DNA from: Bradyrhizobium algeriense
Lineage (GTDB): Bacteria > Pseudomonadota > Alphaproteobacteria > Rhizobiales > Xanthobacteraceae
Direction of reading: 5' to 3'
Length of the DNA stretch: 64,000 bases
NCBI RefSeq assembly: GCF_003062295.1
Contig: NZ_PYCN01000028.1
Location: forward strand, 1-64,000
Below are positions 39,850 to 49,437 of the stretch, in pieces; the first letter of the stretch is position 1, and each line of letters opens with the position of its first letter. The notes beneath the pieces are model-generated. The model searched no databases, was not told where the DNA came from, and saw only the letters and a list, made by a program, of their open reading frames with translations. The position numbers were made by a program, and so were the translations under genes.

Positions 39850-40584
39850 ATGATCGACCAGCAGATCGATATTGCGACCAAGGACGGCAAGACCACGACC
39901 TTCATCAGCCATCCCGAGCGCGGCGGGCCGTTTCCGGTCATCATCTTCTACATGGATGCGCCGGCGATCCGCGAGGAACTGCGCGACATGGCGCGGCGGC
40001 TCGGCACCTCGGGCTATTACATGATGCTGCCCAATATGTATTACCGCTCCGGCGTCATGGAGCTGGGACCGATCCCGCCGGATCCGGAAGCGCCCGAGCG
40101 CAAGCGGATGTTCGGCTTCATGAACTCGATCAACATTCCCATGGTGATGGAAGACACCAAGGCGCTGCTCGCCTATGCCGAGACGCAACAAGCAGCGAAC
40201 ACGAAAATCGTCGGCACCGTCGGCTACTGCATGAGCGGCCGCTACGCGGTCAACGCGGCGACGCATTTTCCGGATCGTGTGAGGGCGGCGGCTTCGATCT
40301 ACGGCACCCATCTTGCGACCGACCAGCCCGACAGCCCGCATCTGGCCGCCTCGAAGACCAAGGCCGAACTCTATTTCGCCTGCGCCGAGACCGACATCTA
40401 TGCGCCGCAGGAGATTATCGACAAGGTCGCGGCCGGCATGAAGGGATCGAACAACGAGGTCGAGATCTACCCCGGCACCCATCACGGTTTTGCCTTCCCG
40501 AAACGTCCGGTCTACCACCGCGACGCCGCCGAACGGCACTGGGAGCGGCTGCTGGCGCTCTATCGCCGTAACCTCGTGCCGTAG
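39850..40584 (+). CDS. Dienelactone hydrolase family protein
   Basis: 244 residues, alpha/beta hydrolase fold. The nucleophile sits in VGYCMSGRYAV, a cysteine as in true dienelactone hydrolases; Asp in ACAETDIYAPQE and His in GTHHGFAFPKR complete the triad. Substrates would be lactones or esters; role in aromatic breakdown is possible but no pathway genes are nearby. A start at 39850 (MIDQQIDIATKDG) with AAGAAG upstream is preferred to an ATG 60 bases before. It is followed by lgt after 12 bases and could be cotranscribed with it. Confidence 0.88.
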   Translation: MIDQQIDIATKDGKTTTFISHPERGGPFPVIIFYMDAPAIREELRDMARRLGTSGYYMMLPNMYYRSGVMELGPIPPDPEAPERKRMFGFMNSINIPMVMEDTKALLAYAETQQAANTKIVGTVGYCMSGRYAVNAATHFPDRVRAAASIYGTHLATDQPDSPHLAASKTKAELYFACAETDIYAPQEIIDKVAAGMKGSNNEVEIYPGTHHGFAFPKRPVYHRDAAERHWERLLALYRRNLVP

Positions 40585-40596
40585 GCATCGCACCAG

Positions 40597-41442
40597 ATGC
40601 CCTTTCTCACCATCACCTTTCCGGCAATCGATCCCGTCGCCATCTCGATCGGACCGCTCGCGATCCGATGGTATGCGCTGGCCTATATCAGCGGCATCGT
40701 GATCGGATGGATATATGCGCGCGCGCTGATCGGAAGCGAGAAATTGTGGGGCGGGCCGGCGCCGATCGCGCCCGTGCAACTCGACGACTTCATTCTCTGG
40801 GTCACCCTCGGCATCATCCTCGGCGGCCGTACCGGCTACGTGCTGTTCTACAACCTTCCCCACTTCATCGAGCATCCCGCCGCCATTCTCAAATTATGGG
40901 AGGGCGGCATGTCCTTTCACGGCGGCTTTCTCGGCTGCGTCGCCGCGGTGATGCTGTTTGCGCTCAAGAACAATATCCCCATCCTGTCGCTTGGCGACAT
41001 CACGACCGCGGTCGCTCCGGTCGGAATATTGCTCGGACGCCTCGCCAACTTCATCAAAGGCGAGTTGTGGGGGCGGGAGGCGGATGCCAGCGTGCCCTGG
41101 AGAATGGTCTTTCCCGATGACGCGAAACAACTTTTCCGCCATCCAAGCCAGCTCTACGAAGCGGCGCTTGAGGGTATCCTGCTGTTTGCGATCCTGGCGA
41201 TCATGGTCCGGATGGGCGCGTTGAAGCGGCCGGGCCTGATCCTCGGCAGCTTCATCACGATCTACGCGCTTGCGCGCATTACCAGCGAATTCTTCCGCGA
41301 ACCCGATCCCCAGCTTGGATTTTTGTGGGGTGGGCTGACCATGGGTATGCTTTTGTCGGTACCCATGATCATTGCCGGGGCCATCCTGATCATGAAGGCA
41401 TGGCGCCGCAAGGCGCCGGAGCATATACAGAAGTCGAGTTAA
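40597..41442 (+). CDS. lgt: Prolipoprotein diacylglyceryl transferase
   Basis: 281 residues, seven transmembrane segments. Attaches diacylglycerol from phosphatidylglycerol to the lipobox cysteine of lipoproteins in the inner membrane. Seen: IRWYALAYISGIVIGW at the start, GGRTGYVLFY, GGMSFHGGFLG with the essential His, and GRLANFIKGELWG with the Asn/Arg signature; the end SEFFREPDPQLGFLWGGLTMGMLL is characteristic. First gene of a compact set with the methyltransferase and pgeF. Confidence 0.97.
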   Translation: MPFLTITFPAIDPVAISIGPLAIRWYALAYISGIVIGWIYARALIGSEKLWGGPAPIAPVQLDDFILWVTLGIILGGRTGYVLFYNLPHFIEHPAAILKLWEGGMSFHGGFLGCVAAVMLFALKNNIPILSLGDITTAVAPVGILLGRLANFIKGELWGREADASVPWRMVFPDDAKQLFRHPSQLYEAALEGILLFAILAIMVRMGALKRPGLILGSFITIYALARITSEFFREPDPQLGFLWGGLTMGMLLSVPMIIAGAILIMKAWRRKAPEHIQKSS

Positions 41443-41450
41443 GGCAGGCC

Positions 41451-42578
41451 GTGACCGAATTCTCGCCGTTGCAGTCGGAGATCCACAAGCTGATCCGATC
41501 GTCAGGACCGATGCCGGTCTGGCGGTACATGGAATTGTGCCTGATGCATCCCGAGCACGGCTATTACGTGTCGCGCGATCCATTGGGCCGCGAGGGCGAT
41601 TTCACCACCGCGCCCGAGGTCAGCCAGATGTTCGGCGAACTGCTCGGTCTGTGGACGGCCTCGGTATGGAAGGCAATCGGGTCGCCGCCGATGCTGCGGC
41701 TGGTCGAACTCGGTCCCGGCCGCGGCACCATGATGGCGGACGCGCTCCGCGCGATCCGGGTGCTGCCGCCGCTCTATCAATCGCTCCACATCGATCTCGT
41801 CGAGGTCAATCCGGTCCTGCGCGAAAAACAGCGGGCGACGCTATCCGGCGCGCGCAACATCAGCTGGCATGACAGTATCGACGACGTGCCGGAGGGCCCC
41901 GCGGTCATTCTCGCCAACGAATATTTCGACGTGCTGCCGATCCACCAGGTGGTCAAGCGCGAGACCGGCTGGCACGAGCGCGTGGTTGACCTCGATCCCG
42001 ATGGCAAGCTGGTATTCGCGGCCTCGGCCGATCCGATGCCACGCTTCGAGGTGTTGCTGCCGCCGCTGGTGCGCGCGGCCCCTGTCGGTGCCGTGTTCGA
42101 ATGGCGGCCGGACAACGAAATGATGAAGATCGCGACGCGGGTGCGCGACCAGGACGGCGCGGCGCTGATCATCGATTACGGCCATCTGCGCAGCGACGCC
42201 GGCGACACCTTCCAGGCAATCGCCCGCCACAGCTTTGCCGATCCCCTGAGGAATCCCGGCCAGGCCGACGTCACCGCCCATGTCGATTTCCAGGCGCTGG
42301 CGCGCGCGGCGGAAGATGTCGGCGCGCGCGTTCACGGCCCGGTGACGCAGGGCGAATTCCTCAAGCGGCTCGGTATCGAGACGCGGGCCGTCACGCTAAT
42401 GGGAAAAACCACGCCGGAAGTTTCCGCCGATATTTCCGCCGCGCTGAAGCGCCTGACCGACAGCGGCCGCGGCGGCATGGGATCGATGTTCAAGGTGCTT
42501 GCGGTCACCGAACCCAATCTCACCATGGTCGCGGGCCTCAGCGACGAACCGCCGGCGCCTGGAGACGAAACAGCATGA
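41451..42578 (+). CDS. MidA/NDUFAF7-family SAM-dependent methyltransferase
   Basis: 375 residues. LQSEIHKLIRSSGPMPVWRYMELCLMHPEHGYYVSRDPLGREGDFTTAPEVSQMFGELLG is the highly conserved N-terminal block; LRLVELGPGRGTMMADALRAI is the SAM-binding motif, and ILANEYFDVLPIHQ is a further signature. Mitochondrial NDUFAF7 symmetrically dimethylates an arginine of a complex I subunit; an equivalent target here is inference. GTG start at 41451, eight bases after lgt; its stop overlaps the pgeF start (ATGA). Confidence 0.9.
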   Translation: MTEFSPLQSEIHKLIRSSGPMPVWRYMELCLMHPEHGYYVSRDPLGREGDFTTAPEVSQMFGELLGLWTASVWKAIGSPPMLRLVELGPGRGTMMADALRAIRVLPPLYQSLHIDLVEVNPVLREKQRATLSGARNISWHDSIDDVPEGPAVILANEYFDVLPIHQVVKRETGWHERVVDLDPDGKLVFAASADPMPRFEVLLPPLVRAAPVGAVFEWRPDNEMMKIATRVRDQDGAALIIDYGHLRSDAGDTFQAIARHSFADPLRNPGQADVTAHVDFQALARAAEDVGARVHGPVTQGEFLKRLGIETRAVTLMGKTTPEVSADISAALKRLTDSGRGGMGSMFKVLAVTEPNLTMVAGLSDEPPAPGDETA

Positions 42579-43342
42579 CGTTCGGATCGTCGCTGCTCGC
42601 AGCCATTCCCGGGCTGCGCCACGCCTTCTTCACCCGCGAGGGCGGGATATCCAGCGGAATCTACCAGGGTCTCAATGGCGGCCTCGGCTCCAACGACGAT
42701 CCGGCCAGTGTCGCGGAAAATCGCCGCCGGATGGCCGAGCAGATGGGTGTTGCGCCCGAGCGCTTGCTCAGCGCGCACCAGATCCATTCACCCGACGTCG
42801 TGGTGGCGACCGGACCATGGCAGGGCGACAAGCCGCGCGCCGACGCGCTCGTCACCCGCACGGAAGGCATCGCCATCGGCGTCACCGCCGCGGATTGCGG
42901 CCCGATCCTGTTCGCCGACGCCAGCGCGCGCGTGATCGGCGCGGCGCATGCCGGCTGGAAGGGCGCGCTGACGGGCGTGCTGGAATCGACCATCGAGGCG
43001 ATGGAGAAACTCGGCGCCGACCGCTCCGGCATCGTCGCCGCCATCGGCCCGCTGATCCGCCAGCACTCCTATGAAGTCGGCAGCGAATTCGTCGAGCGTT
43101 TTCTGGACGCTGACGCGGAGAATGCCGTCTTCTTCATCCCCTCGGCTCGATCAGGCCATGCCATGTTCGATCTCGCCGGCTTCATCCGCATGCGGCTGGA
43201 GAATGCCGGCGTGCTGATGATCGACGATATCGGCGTCGATACCTATTCCGACGAGCGATTCTACAGCTACCGCCGCTCGGTGCACCGGAAAGAACCGGAC
43301 TACGGCCGCCACGTCCACGCGATTGCGCTGGCGCGCGAGTAG
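42575..43342 (+). CDS. pgeF: Polyphenol oxidase/purine nucleosidase-type YfiH protein
   Basis: 255 residues of the multicopper-like (laccase-domain) YfiH/PgeF family. HAFFTREGGISSGIYQGLNGGLGSNDDPASVAENRR is the N-terminal signature; HQIHSPDVV, TAADCGPILFAD and IGAAHAGWKGALTGVLE carry the metal and catalytic Cys/His residues; YSYRRS near the end. Reported roles include removal of mis-incorporated L-serine from peptidoglycan precursors and purine nucleoside cleavage. Third gene of the lgt unit and convergent with the reductase gene, 2 bases apart. Confidence 0.93.
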   Translation: MTFGSSLLAAIPGLRHAFFTREGGISSGIYQGLNGGLGSNDDPASVAENRRRMAEQMGVAPERLLSAHQIHSPDVVVATGPWQGDKPRADALVTRTEGIAIGVTAADCGPILFADASARVIGAAHAGWKGALTGVLESTIEAMEKLGADRSGIVAAIGPLIRQHSYEVGSEFVERFLDADAENAVFFIPSARSGHAMFDLAGFIRMRLENAGVLMIDDIGVDTYSDERFYSYRRSVHRKEPDYGRHVHAIALARE

Positions 43343-43344
43343 CG

Positions 43345-44298
43345 TCAGAGGTCCAGAACCAGGCGCACGCCCGCCGATCCGGCGACGCAGACCATCAGGC
43401 TGCGGGCGCGCTCGGCCGGCGATAGCACGCGGTCGCGATGCACGGGGCTACCCTCGAGCCAGTCCACCTTGCACGCGCCGCATATGCCGCCGCAGCACGA
43501 TGCCGGAATGTCGATGCCGAGATCGAGAAGTGCGGCGAGCATGGTTTGTCCGGGCTCGACGCGAGTTTCGATCTGCGAGCGCGCCAGCGCAAGCGTGTAC
43601 GGCCGTGAATTGGGATCAGCCGGCAATGCCGGCGGCACGAAGCGCTCGACATGGACGCGCTCACCCGGCCAGTCACGCGAAGCCCGCTCGAAGTCGTCGA
43701 TCATGCCGGCGGGGCCGCAACATCCGATCGCCGTTTTGGGCGCCGGCAGGCCGATCAGTGCGGCAAGATCCGGCCGTCCGGCTGTAGCCGTATCGTGCAG
43801 GATCGCATGCCCGCTTTGCACGAATGGCGCCACCAGGCGCGCCAGCGGCGGCTCGCCGCGCGTCAGCAGGTGCAGCGTGAAGTCCGGCCGCCCGATCCGC
43901 AGCAGCAACGCTGCCGCCGACAAGAACGGCGTGATGCCGATGCCGCCCGCGACGAAGATGAAGCGGGAGATCGCCGCGTCCAAAACCAATCCGCCGCGCG
44001 GCAGCGAAACGCCGATCACGTCGCCGACCCTGACCTGATCGTGCAGCTTCGCCGAGCCGCCGCGCCCGGCCGGCTCGCGCTTGACGGCCACGCGATAGCA
44101 TTTGTTGTCGGCGGGGTCGTTGCACAGCGAATAGGTTCGAACCATTCCGCCGGGCAGACGCAAATCGATATGCGCACCGGCGCGAAAGGGCGGCAGCTCC
44201 CAGCAGTCGGGATCGACCAGTGAGAACAATTTGACGTCCGGCCCGGCGTCCTCGATGGACTCGACGATCGTCGTGATCGTCGTGATCGGAACAGCCAT
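43345..44298 (-). CDS. PDR/VanB-type ferredoxin oxidoreductase
   Basis: 317 residues in the order of phthalate dioxygenase reductases: FMN/FAD-binding barrel (FRAGAHIDLRLPGGMVRTYSLCNDPAD), NAD(P) domain (RFIFVAGGIGITPFLSAAALL ... AIGCCGPAGMIDDFE), and a C-terminal plant-type [2Fe-2S] domain with four cysteines (SCCGGICGACKV ... MVCVAG). It takes electrons from NAD(P)H to a partner. Start at 44298 (MAVPITTITT); the ATG overlaps the MOSC gene stop (TGATG). No oxygenase subunit lies in the operon, so the MOSC protein may be the acceptor partner; that is inference. Confidence 0.88.
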   Translation of the reverse strand: MAVPITTITTIVESIEDAGPDVKLFSLVDPDCWELPPFRAGAHIDLRLPGGMVRTYSLCNDPADNKCYRVAVKREPAGRGGSAKLHDQVRVGDVIGVSLPRGGLVLDAAISRFIFVAGGIGITPFLSAAALLLRIGRPDFTLHLLTRGEPPLARLVAPFVQSGHAILHDTATAGRPDLAALIGLPAPKTAIGCCGPAGMIDDFERASRDWPGERVHVERFVPPALPADPNSRPYTLALARSQIETRVEPGQTMLAALLDLGIDIPASCCGGICGACKVDWLEGSPVHRDRVLSPAERARSLMVCVAGSAGVRLVLDL

Positions 44299-44816
44299 CA
44301 CTGGAAATTCCGCACGGCGTCGCCGGTGCGCACGATCCCGCCCTTGAGGATCTTGCAGTTGAGCCCGGATCGGTTGATCAGCGGATCGAAAATCGCCTTG
44401 CCGGTGATCTCCTCGATGTGCCGGCAAGGGATCGACAGCCGCGTCGCTTCCAGCAGCGTTTCCCCGAGCCAGAAGCGACGTCCGACCAGATGGGTGAGCG
44501 GCACGCCTTCGACGGTGACGTTGCGCCGGTGTTCCTCAGGTCCGAGCTCGATACTGGCGTCGCGCTTTAGCGCCACCAGCGTTTCGAACTCGAACAGTGT
44601 CACCTGCCGTCCCTCTTCGGGCTTGTGCGAATAAAAGCCCGCTTCTCGGCCGATCATGTAGCGATCGCCCTCGATGCCCTTGCCTTCGACCAGCTTGATC
44701 TCACGCATCTCGCGCATCGGCAGGAAGGCACGCGGCGTAACATGGAGGTGGCGGACGACGCCGGTCCAGCCCGGCACAACCGCGCCGCGGTCGGATGTCT
44801 GGATGGTATCGAGCAT
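44298..44816 (-). CDS. MOSC domain-containing protein (YiiM-like)
   Basis: 172 residues. GVVRHLHVTPRAFLPMREMREIKLVEGKGIEGDRYMIGREAGFYS is the start of a MOSC domain; EEHRRNVTVEGVPLTHLVGRRFWLGETLLEATRLSIPCRHIEEITG contains the conserved cysteine (IPC) that would bind the molybdenum cofactor or its sulfur. NRSGLNCKILKGGIVRTGDAV closes the domain. MOSC proteins deliver sulfur to, or reduce N-hydroxylated compounds with, the cofactor. Overlaps both neighbours by one to three bases, so tightly coupled. Confidence 0.88.
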   Translation of the reverse strand: MLDTIQTSDRGAVVPGWTGVVRHLHVTPRAFLPMREMREIKLVEGKGIEGDRYMIGREAGFYSHKPEEGRQVTLFEFETLVALKRDASIELGPEEHRRNVTVEGVPLTHLVGRRFWLGETLLEATRLSIPCRHIEEITGKAIFDPLINRSGLNCKILKGGIVRTGDAVRNFQ

Positions 44817-46129
44817 CAGGTCAGCTCCTTGTTGGCCGTTTCCGGTGCAACGAATGTCGCGACCGCGGTGATCAGCGCGCAGGCGATCAGGAACAGCGAG
44901 ACCGGCCAGGTGGCGCCGCCGGCCCAGGTCATCAGTGACGCTGCGATCAGCGGGCTCAGTCCGCCGCTCAAGGCCGCACCGACCTGGAAGCCGAGCGAGG
45001 CGCCGGTATAGCGCAGCCGTGCGGTAAACAGTTCGGAATACCAGGGCGCCCCGATGCCGAACATCACCATCTGGCCAAAGCTGATCGCGACCACGATGGT
45101 CAGGATCACGATCGTCGGATCGCGGGTGTCGAGCAGCCAGAACAGCGGGAATGCGAATAGTGCCGAGAACAGACAGCTGGCATAGAACATCGTCTTGCGG
45201 CCGAGCTTGTCCGACATCCACCCAAACAGGGGAATCGAGAACAGCGCGACAAACGACGCAATGAATGCGCCGTTGAGGATCAGCCCGCGCGATAGTCCGA
45301 GACGCGAGGTTGCATACGACATCACGAAGACGCCGGCGATACTGGCATAGGCGATCTCCGAGATCTTCAGGCACACCGCGGTGAAGAACGGGCGGCGATG
45401 ATATTTGAAGACGTCGAGGACCGGCATCCTTGCGACCTCGTTCCTCGCCTTGAGCTGACGGAAGGCCGGCGTCTCTTCCATGCGCAGCCGTATCCAAAGG
45501 CCGACGCCGACCAGGAGCACGGAGATCAGGAACGGAATGCGCCATCCCCACGCCATGAATTCGCTCTCCGGCAGCTGCGACACCAGCGCGAACATGCCGA
45601 TCGCCGCCAGGTTTCCGATGGGATTGCCGACCTGAACCATGCTGCCGAACAATCCGCGCCGGTGCTTCGGCGCGTTCTCGACGACCATCAGCACAGCGCC
45701 GCCCCACTCGCCGCCGAGGCCGATGCCTTGCAGGAAGCGCAACACGACCAGCAACACCGGAGCCGCGACGCCGATCTGCTGATAGGTCGGCAACAAACCG
45801 ATCAGGAAAGTGCCGAGCCCCATGACGATGATCGTAACGGCGAGCATCGCCTTGCGGCCGACCTTGTCGCCGAAATGGCCGAAGATCGCAGCACCCAGCG
45901 GCCGGGCCAGGAAGCCGACGGCATAGGTGCCGAAGGCGGCAATGGTCGCCAGCGCCGGATCGCCGGCGGCGAAAAACACCTTGTTGAATACCAGCGCGGT
46001 CGCGGCACCGTAGATCAGGAAGTCGTACCACTCGACGGCGGTGCCGATCACGCTCGACCACACGATACGCCGCAGATTTGCGGCGTCGTCCGGGACGCTA
46101 GCGGTGGAGAATCCTTCTGCAACGGTCAT
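44816..46129 (-). CDS. MFS transporter, metabolite:H+ symporter (MHS) family
   Basis: 437 residues, about 12 transmembrane helices. VIGTAVEWYDFLIYGAATALVFNKVFF is the signature N-terminus of the MHS group (ShiA/ProP/KgtP-like); GHFGDKVGRKAMLAVTI is the MFS loop 2–3 motif, and GWMSDKLGRKTMFYAS its second-half copy; LRFLQGIGLGGEWGGAVLMVVENAP is also typical. It should import an organic acid or betaine with protons. First gene of the operon; GGAG precedes the ATG. Probably regulated by the divergent XRE–cupin protein, with which it shares the 492-base intergenic region. Confidence 0.92.
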   Translation of the reverse strand: MTVAEGFSTASVPDDAANLRRIVWSSVIGTAVEWYDFLIYGAATALVFNKVFFAAGDPALATIAAFGTYAVGFLARPLGAAIFGHFGDKVGRKAMLAVTIIVMGLGTFLIGLLPTYQQIGVAAPVLLVVLRFLQGIGLGGEWGGAVLMVVENAPKHRRGLFGSMVQVGNPIGNLAAIGMFALVSQLPESEFMAWGWRIPFLISVLLVGVGLWIRLRMEETPAFRQLKARNEVARMPVLDVFKYHRRPFFTAVCLKISEIAYASIAGVFVMSYATSRLGLSRGLILNGAFIASFVALFSIPLFGWMSDKLGRKTMFYASCLFSALFAFPLFWLLDTRDPTIVILTIVVAISFGQMVMFGIGAPWYSELFTARLRYTGASLGFQVGAALSGGLSPLIAASLMTWAGGATWPVSLFLIACALITAVATFVAPETANKELT

Positions 46130-46621
46130 CGGGTCGCTCCTTGAAAAGACATGTTCAGTTTCAGGCGCAGTTTTCCGTTCCGCATCGCGGCTCCCCGCGG
46201 CGCAGTTCGGTCGTCTCAGGAATTTTCGCTGGTTGGTTCAGCCGCCCCAGCGTGGACGTCGGCGCTCGGGGTACGGCCGCAACCGCCGCGATCTCCACGC
46301 TGGAAAAAGCTGCAGCATAAGATCGGCCCTTCGAACCTCCGTGCGTGCTCGAAAGCGACCATGTTTACTTATAGAAATCAACGTCGCGAAAAGCGGCATT
46401 TGGCGAGGAAGTCGGCAAAAGGCAGGTAATGCTAAATAAATAGCCTAAAATGGCGGATTTTCGCACATCTTTGCCTATATTTTCCCGGCCCTTGCTGTAA
46501 ATTCCTGCAATGCAAATGTTTACTGATAGGACGATATCCGCCATCCCGCTTTCGTTGTATGCGTATCGGTGCCTGATGCCCGGAGCCGCATCAGCTGGAC
46601 GATCCTGGAAGGAGATCCGCT
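46130..46621. promoter_or_regulatory. Divergent regulatory region with two 14-base direct boxes
   Basis: ATGTTTACTTATAG (46361–46374) and ATGTTTACTGATAG (46516–46529) differ at one base. The second lies 93 bases before the XRE–cupin start; the first 232 bases before the MFS start. The whole section 46350–46530 is AT-rich compared with its surroundings. The boxes are candidates for binding sites of the XRE–cupin regulator. Confidence 0.5.
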
Positions 46622-47224
46622 TTGCTTGACGTCAGCAGGACCGCCGGAGTGGGTCTCAATCTGCGCAGATTGCGCGCGGCCAAGGGACTGACGCTGGACC
46701 GGCTCGCCAGCATGAGCGAGCTCACGCGCGGCTATATCTCGTTGGTCGAGCGCGGTCTGAAGGCGCCGTCGATTGCGGCGCTGCTTCGCATGGCCGCGGC
46801 ACTGGACGTCAACGTCGCTTATTTCTTCGATCCGAAATCGAGCGCCGCGCCGCGCTACACCGTCCACCGGCATCAGGAAGAAGGTGCCGATCCCATGAAG
46901 AATGGATCGTTCGGACTGATGGCTTTGGCAGCCGCGCGTCCGCACAAGAGCATGGAGCCGTTTCTGTTCATGCCACCGTTCAAGTCGTCGCGGAATTCGG
47001 CCGCCGCAAACGAGACGATTCAACGGGCGTTCCATTCCGGCGAGGAGATGCTGTTCGTCGTCAGCGGGCGGGTCGCGATCGAGCTCGATGGTGAAGAGCT
47101 CAAGCTCGAAAAGGGCGATTGCCTGTATTTCTCCGGGGAGATGCCGCACCAGGTGCACAGCCTGGGCCGGCAAAAGGCGGAAGTCCTTGTGGTTATTGCG
47201 GCTGGCCGGACCGAGCCAGGTTAA
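46622..47224 (+). CDS. XRE family regulator with C-terminal cupin
   Basis: 200 residues. The HTH is LRRLRAAKGLTLDRLASMSELTRGYISLVERGLKAPSIAALLRMAAALDV (about 11–60); a cupin_2 domain follows (about 115–195: EEMLFVVSGRVAIELDGEELKLEKGDCLYFSGEMPHQVHSLG). Cupin–XRE proteins sense small ligands and usually repress neighbouring catabolic or transport genes. Start is TTG at 46622, six bases after AAGGAGAT; no better codon is nearby. Divergent from the MFS–MOSC–reductase operon, which it presumably controls. Confidence 0.88.
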   Translation: MLDVSRTAGVGLNLRRLRAAKGLTLDRLASMSELTRGYISLVERGLKAPSIAALLRMAAALDVNVAYFFDPKSSAAPRYTVHRHQEEGADPMKNGSFGLMALAAARPHKSMEPFLFMPPFKSSRNSAAANETIQRAFHSGEEMLFVVSGRVAIELDGEELKLEKGDCLYFSGEMPHQVHSLGRQKAEVLVVIAAGRTEPG

Positions 47225-47282
47225 AGGCAGACCGTGATATCGCTGCGCGTTGCCGACGCGGAGAATGGCAAGCGACTGATTC

Positions 47283-47456
47283 CTACCGCACCTTCAAGAC
47301 CACCTTGCCCCGCGCCCGGCCGGCCTCAAGATAGGTCAGCGCATCGGGCAACTGCTCGAACGCGAATTCGCGATCGATCACCGGCCTGATCGCGCCGCCT
47401 TCCAGGCGGACATGGTCGGCGATCGCGCCATAGCCGTCGAGGACGAATGCTCGCAT
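47283..47456 (-). pseudogene. Collapsed NADPH:quinone oxidoreductase (MDR) gene
   Basis: A 57-codon frame: MRAFVLDGYGAIADHVRLEG is the usual start of zinc-free medium-chain oxidoreductases and REFAFEQLPDALTYLEAGRARGKVVLKV is their usual end (F.F....AL.YLE.GRA.GKVVL). About 250 intervening residues are missing, with the two ends fused in frame near residue 20. The product cannot bind NADPH and should be inert. No clear ribosome-binding site is seen. Confidence 0.75.
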
Positions 47457-47589
47457 GGATCATCCTGCCGGGTTGAAAGATTCTGGCGACAACAAGGTGA
47501 ACGGGGGCGAGCTCGACGCAATCTTTTTGGCGGGCCGGTACACCCGCTGCCCTAGACCTTAACACATTTTAACGATATCGCAGGGAGCA

Positions 47590-48207
47590 ATGAACGACAC
47601 CGTTCCAGCTTCGTGCCTGCAAGCGCCGCGCGCCATGATCGCGGCAGTGCTGCTTGTCGTCGCCTCGGCGCTCGGCGGCTGTGCCGGCGGAGGCGCAGCC
47701 AGCGGCTCGTATGCGATGGTTTCGACGGGCAGCGGCCCGACCGTGGCGTTCGAATCGATCGACGGTCCGCCGCCGCAGGTGTTCGACCGGATGGTCAGCG
47801 TGCTCGACAGCGAATCGAAGCTGCGCAACCTGTTGATCGTCTCCCGCGAGGGCGGGGCTTCCTACCGCGTGCGCGGCTATCTCTCGGCGCAGGTGGTGCG
47901 CGGCAAGACCGTGATCGCCTGGGTCTGGGACGTCTACGACAACAACCAGCAGCGCGCGCTGCGGCTTTCCGGCGAAGAAGCGGCCGGCAAGGCCGGACGC
48001 GACGCCTGGGCGGCGGCCGACGACCTCGTATTGCGCAAGATTGCGCAGGCCGGCCTCAGCGGTCTGTCAGGTATGATTAACGGAATTCCGGATGCCGCGC
48101 CGGCCCCGGCCCCCGAGCGCCGCGGTCCCGCAGTCGCGAGTGTGGAAAGCGCCGTACCCGCGCAGGATGCGCTCGCCGTCACCTCGCTCAGCTACAGCGC
48201 CCAATAG
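47590..48207 (+). CDS. Lipoprotein, hypothetical
   Basis: 205 residues. An N-terminal hydrophobic stretch (MIAAVLLVVASALGGCAGGG) ends in the lipobox LGGC, giving a lipidated cysteine near residue 31. The mature part (VAFESIDGPPPQVFDRMVSVLDSESKLRNLLIVSREGGASYRVRGYLSAQVVRGKTVIAWVWDVYD) is a conserved domain of unknown function in Rhizobiales outer-membrane lipoproteins; the tail is Pro/Ala-rich. GGGAG precedes the ATG. Separate unit upstream of prs. Confidence 0.8.
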   Translation: MNDTVPASCLQAPRAMIAAVLLVVASALGGCAGGGAASGSYAMVSTGSGPTVAFESIDGPPPQVFDRMVSVLDSESKLRNLLIVSREGGASYRVRGYLSAQVVRGKTVIAWVWDVYDNNQQRALRLSGEEAAGKAGRDAWAAADDLVLRKIAQAGLSGLSGMINGIPDAAPAPAPERRGPAVASVESAVPAQDALAVTSLSYSAQ

Positions 48208-48377
48208 GCGCCCCCGTAAAAGTCACGTATTTGCCGTTTTTTGACCGGGAAAACCGGGCCGACGGGTTGCCAGCCAAGCCACCCGCCTGATATCTCCTCG
48301 CCCATCAAAAGCGCCGGTTCCGAGGATTTCTCGATATGCTGAACGTCGTATCCAGCAAGGCGCGAGGAGAAGCGTTG

Positions 48378-49331
<954 letters not shown>

Positions 49332-49340
49332 GATGACGTC

Positions 49341-49422
49341 GTAGGATGGGTAGAGCGCAGCGAAACCCATCATCTCTCCGCGCAATGAATTGATGGGTTT
49401 CGCTTCGCTCTACCCATCCTAC
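49341..49422. repeat. Palindromic intergenic repeat, family C
   Basis: GTAGGATGGGTAGAGCGCAG and GCTTCGCTCTACCCATCCTAC flank a loop with AAACCCATC/GATGGGTTT. It lies between convergent prs and the SDR gene, starting nine bases after the prs stop; probably a bidirectional terminator. Confidence 0.85.
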
Positions 49423-49437
49423 GCGCCGCCGCGCGCC

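Noticed and set aside
44816..46061. A longer MOSC protein reading through the MFS gene (587 codons)
   Set aside because: The upstream part is the wrong frame of the MFS gene and is Arg/Gly-rich. The MOSC domain begins cleanly at the ATG at 44816.
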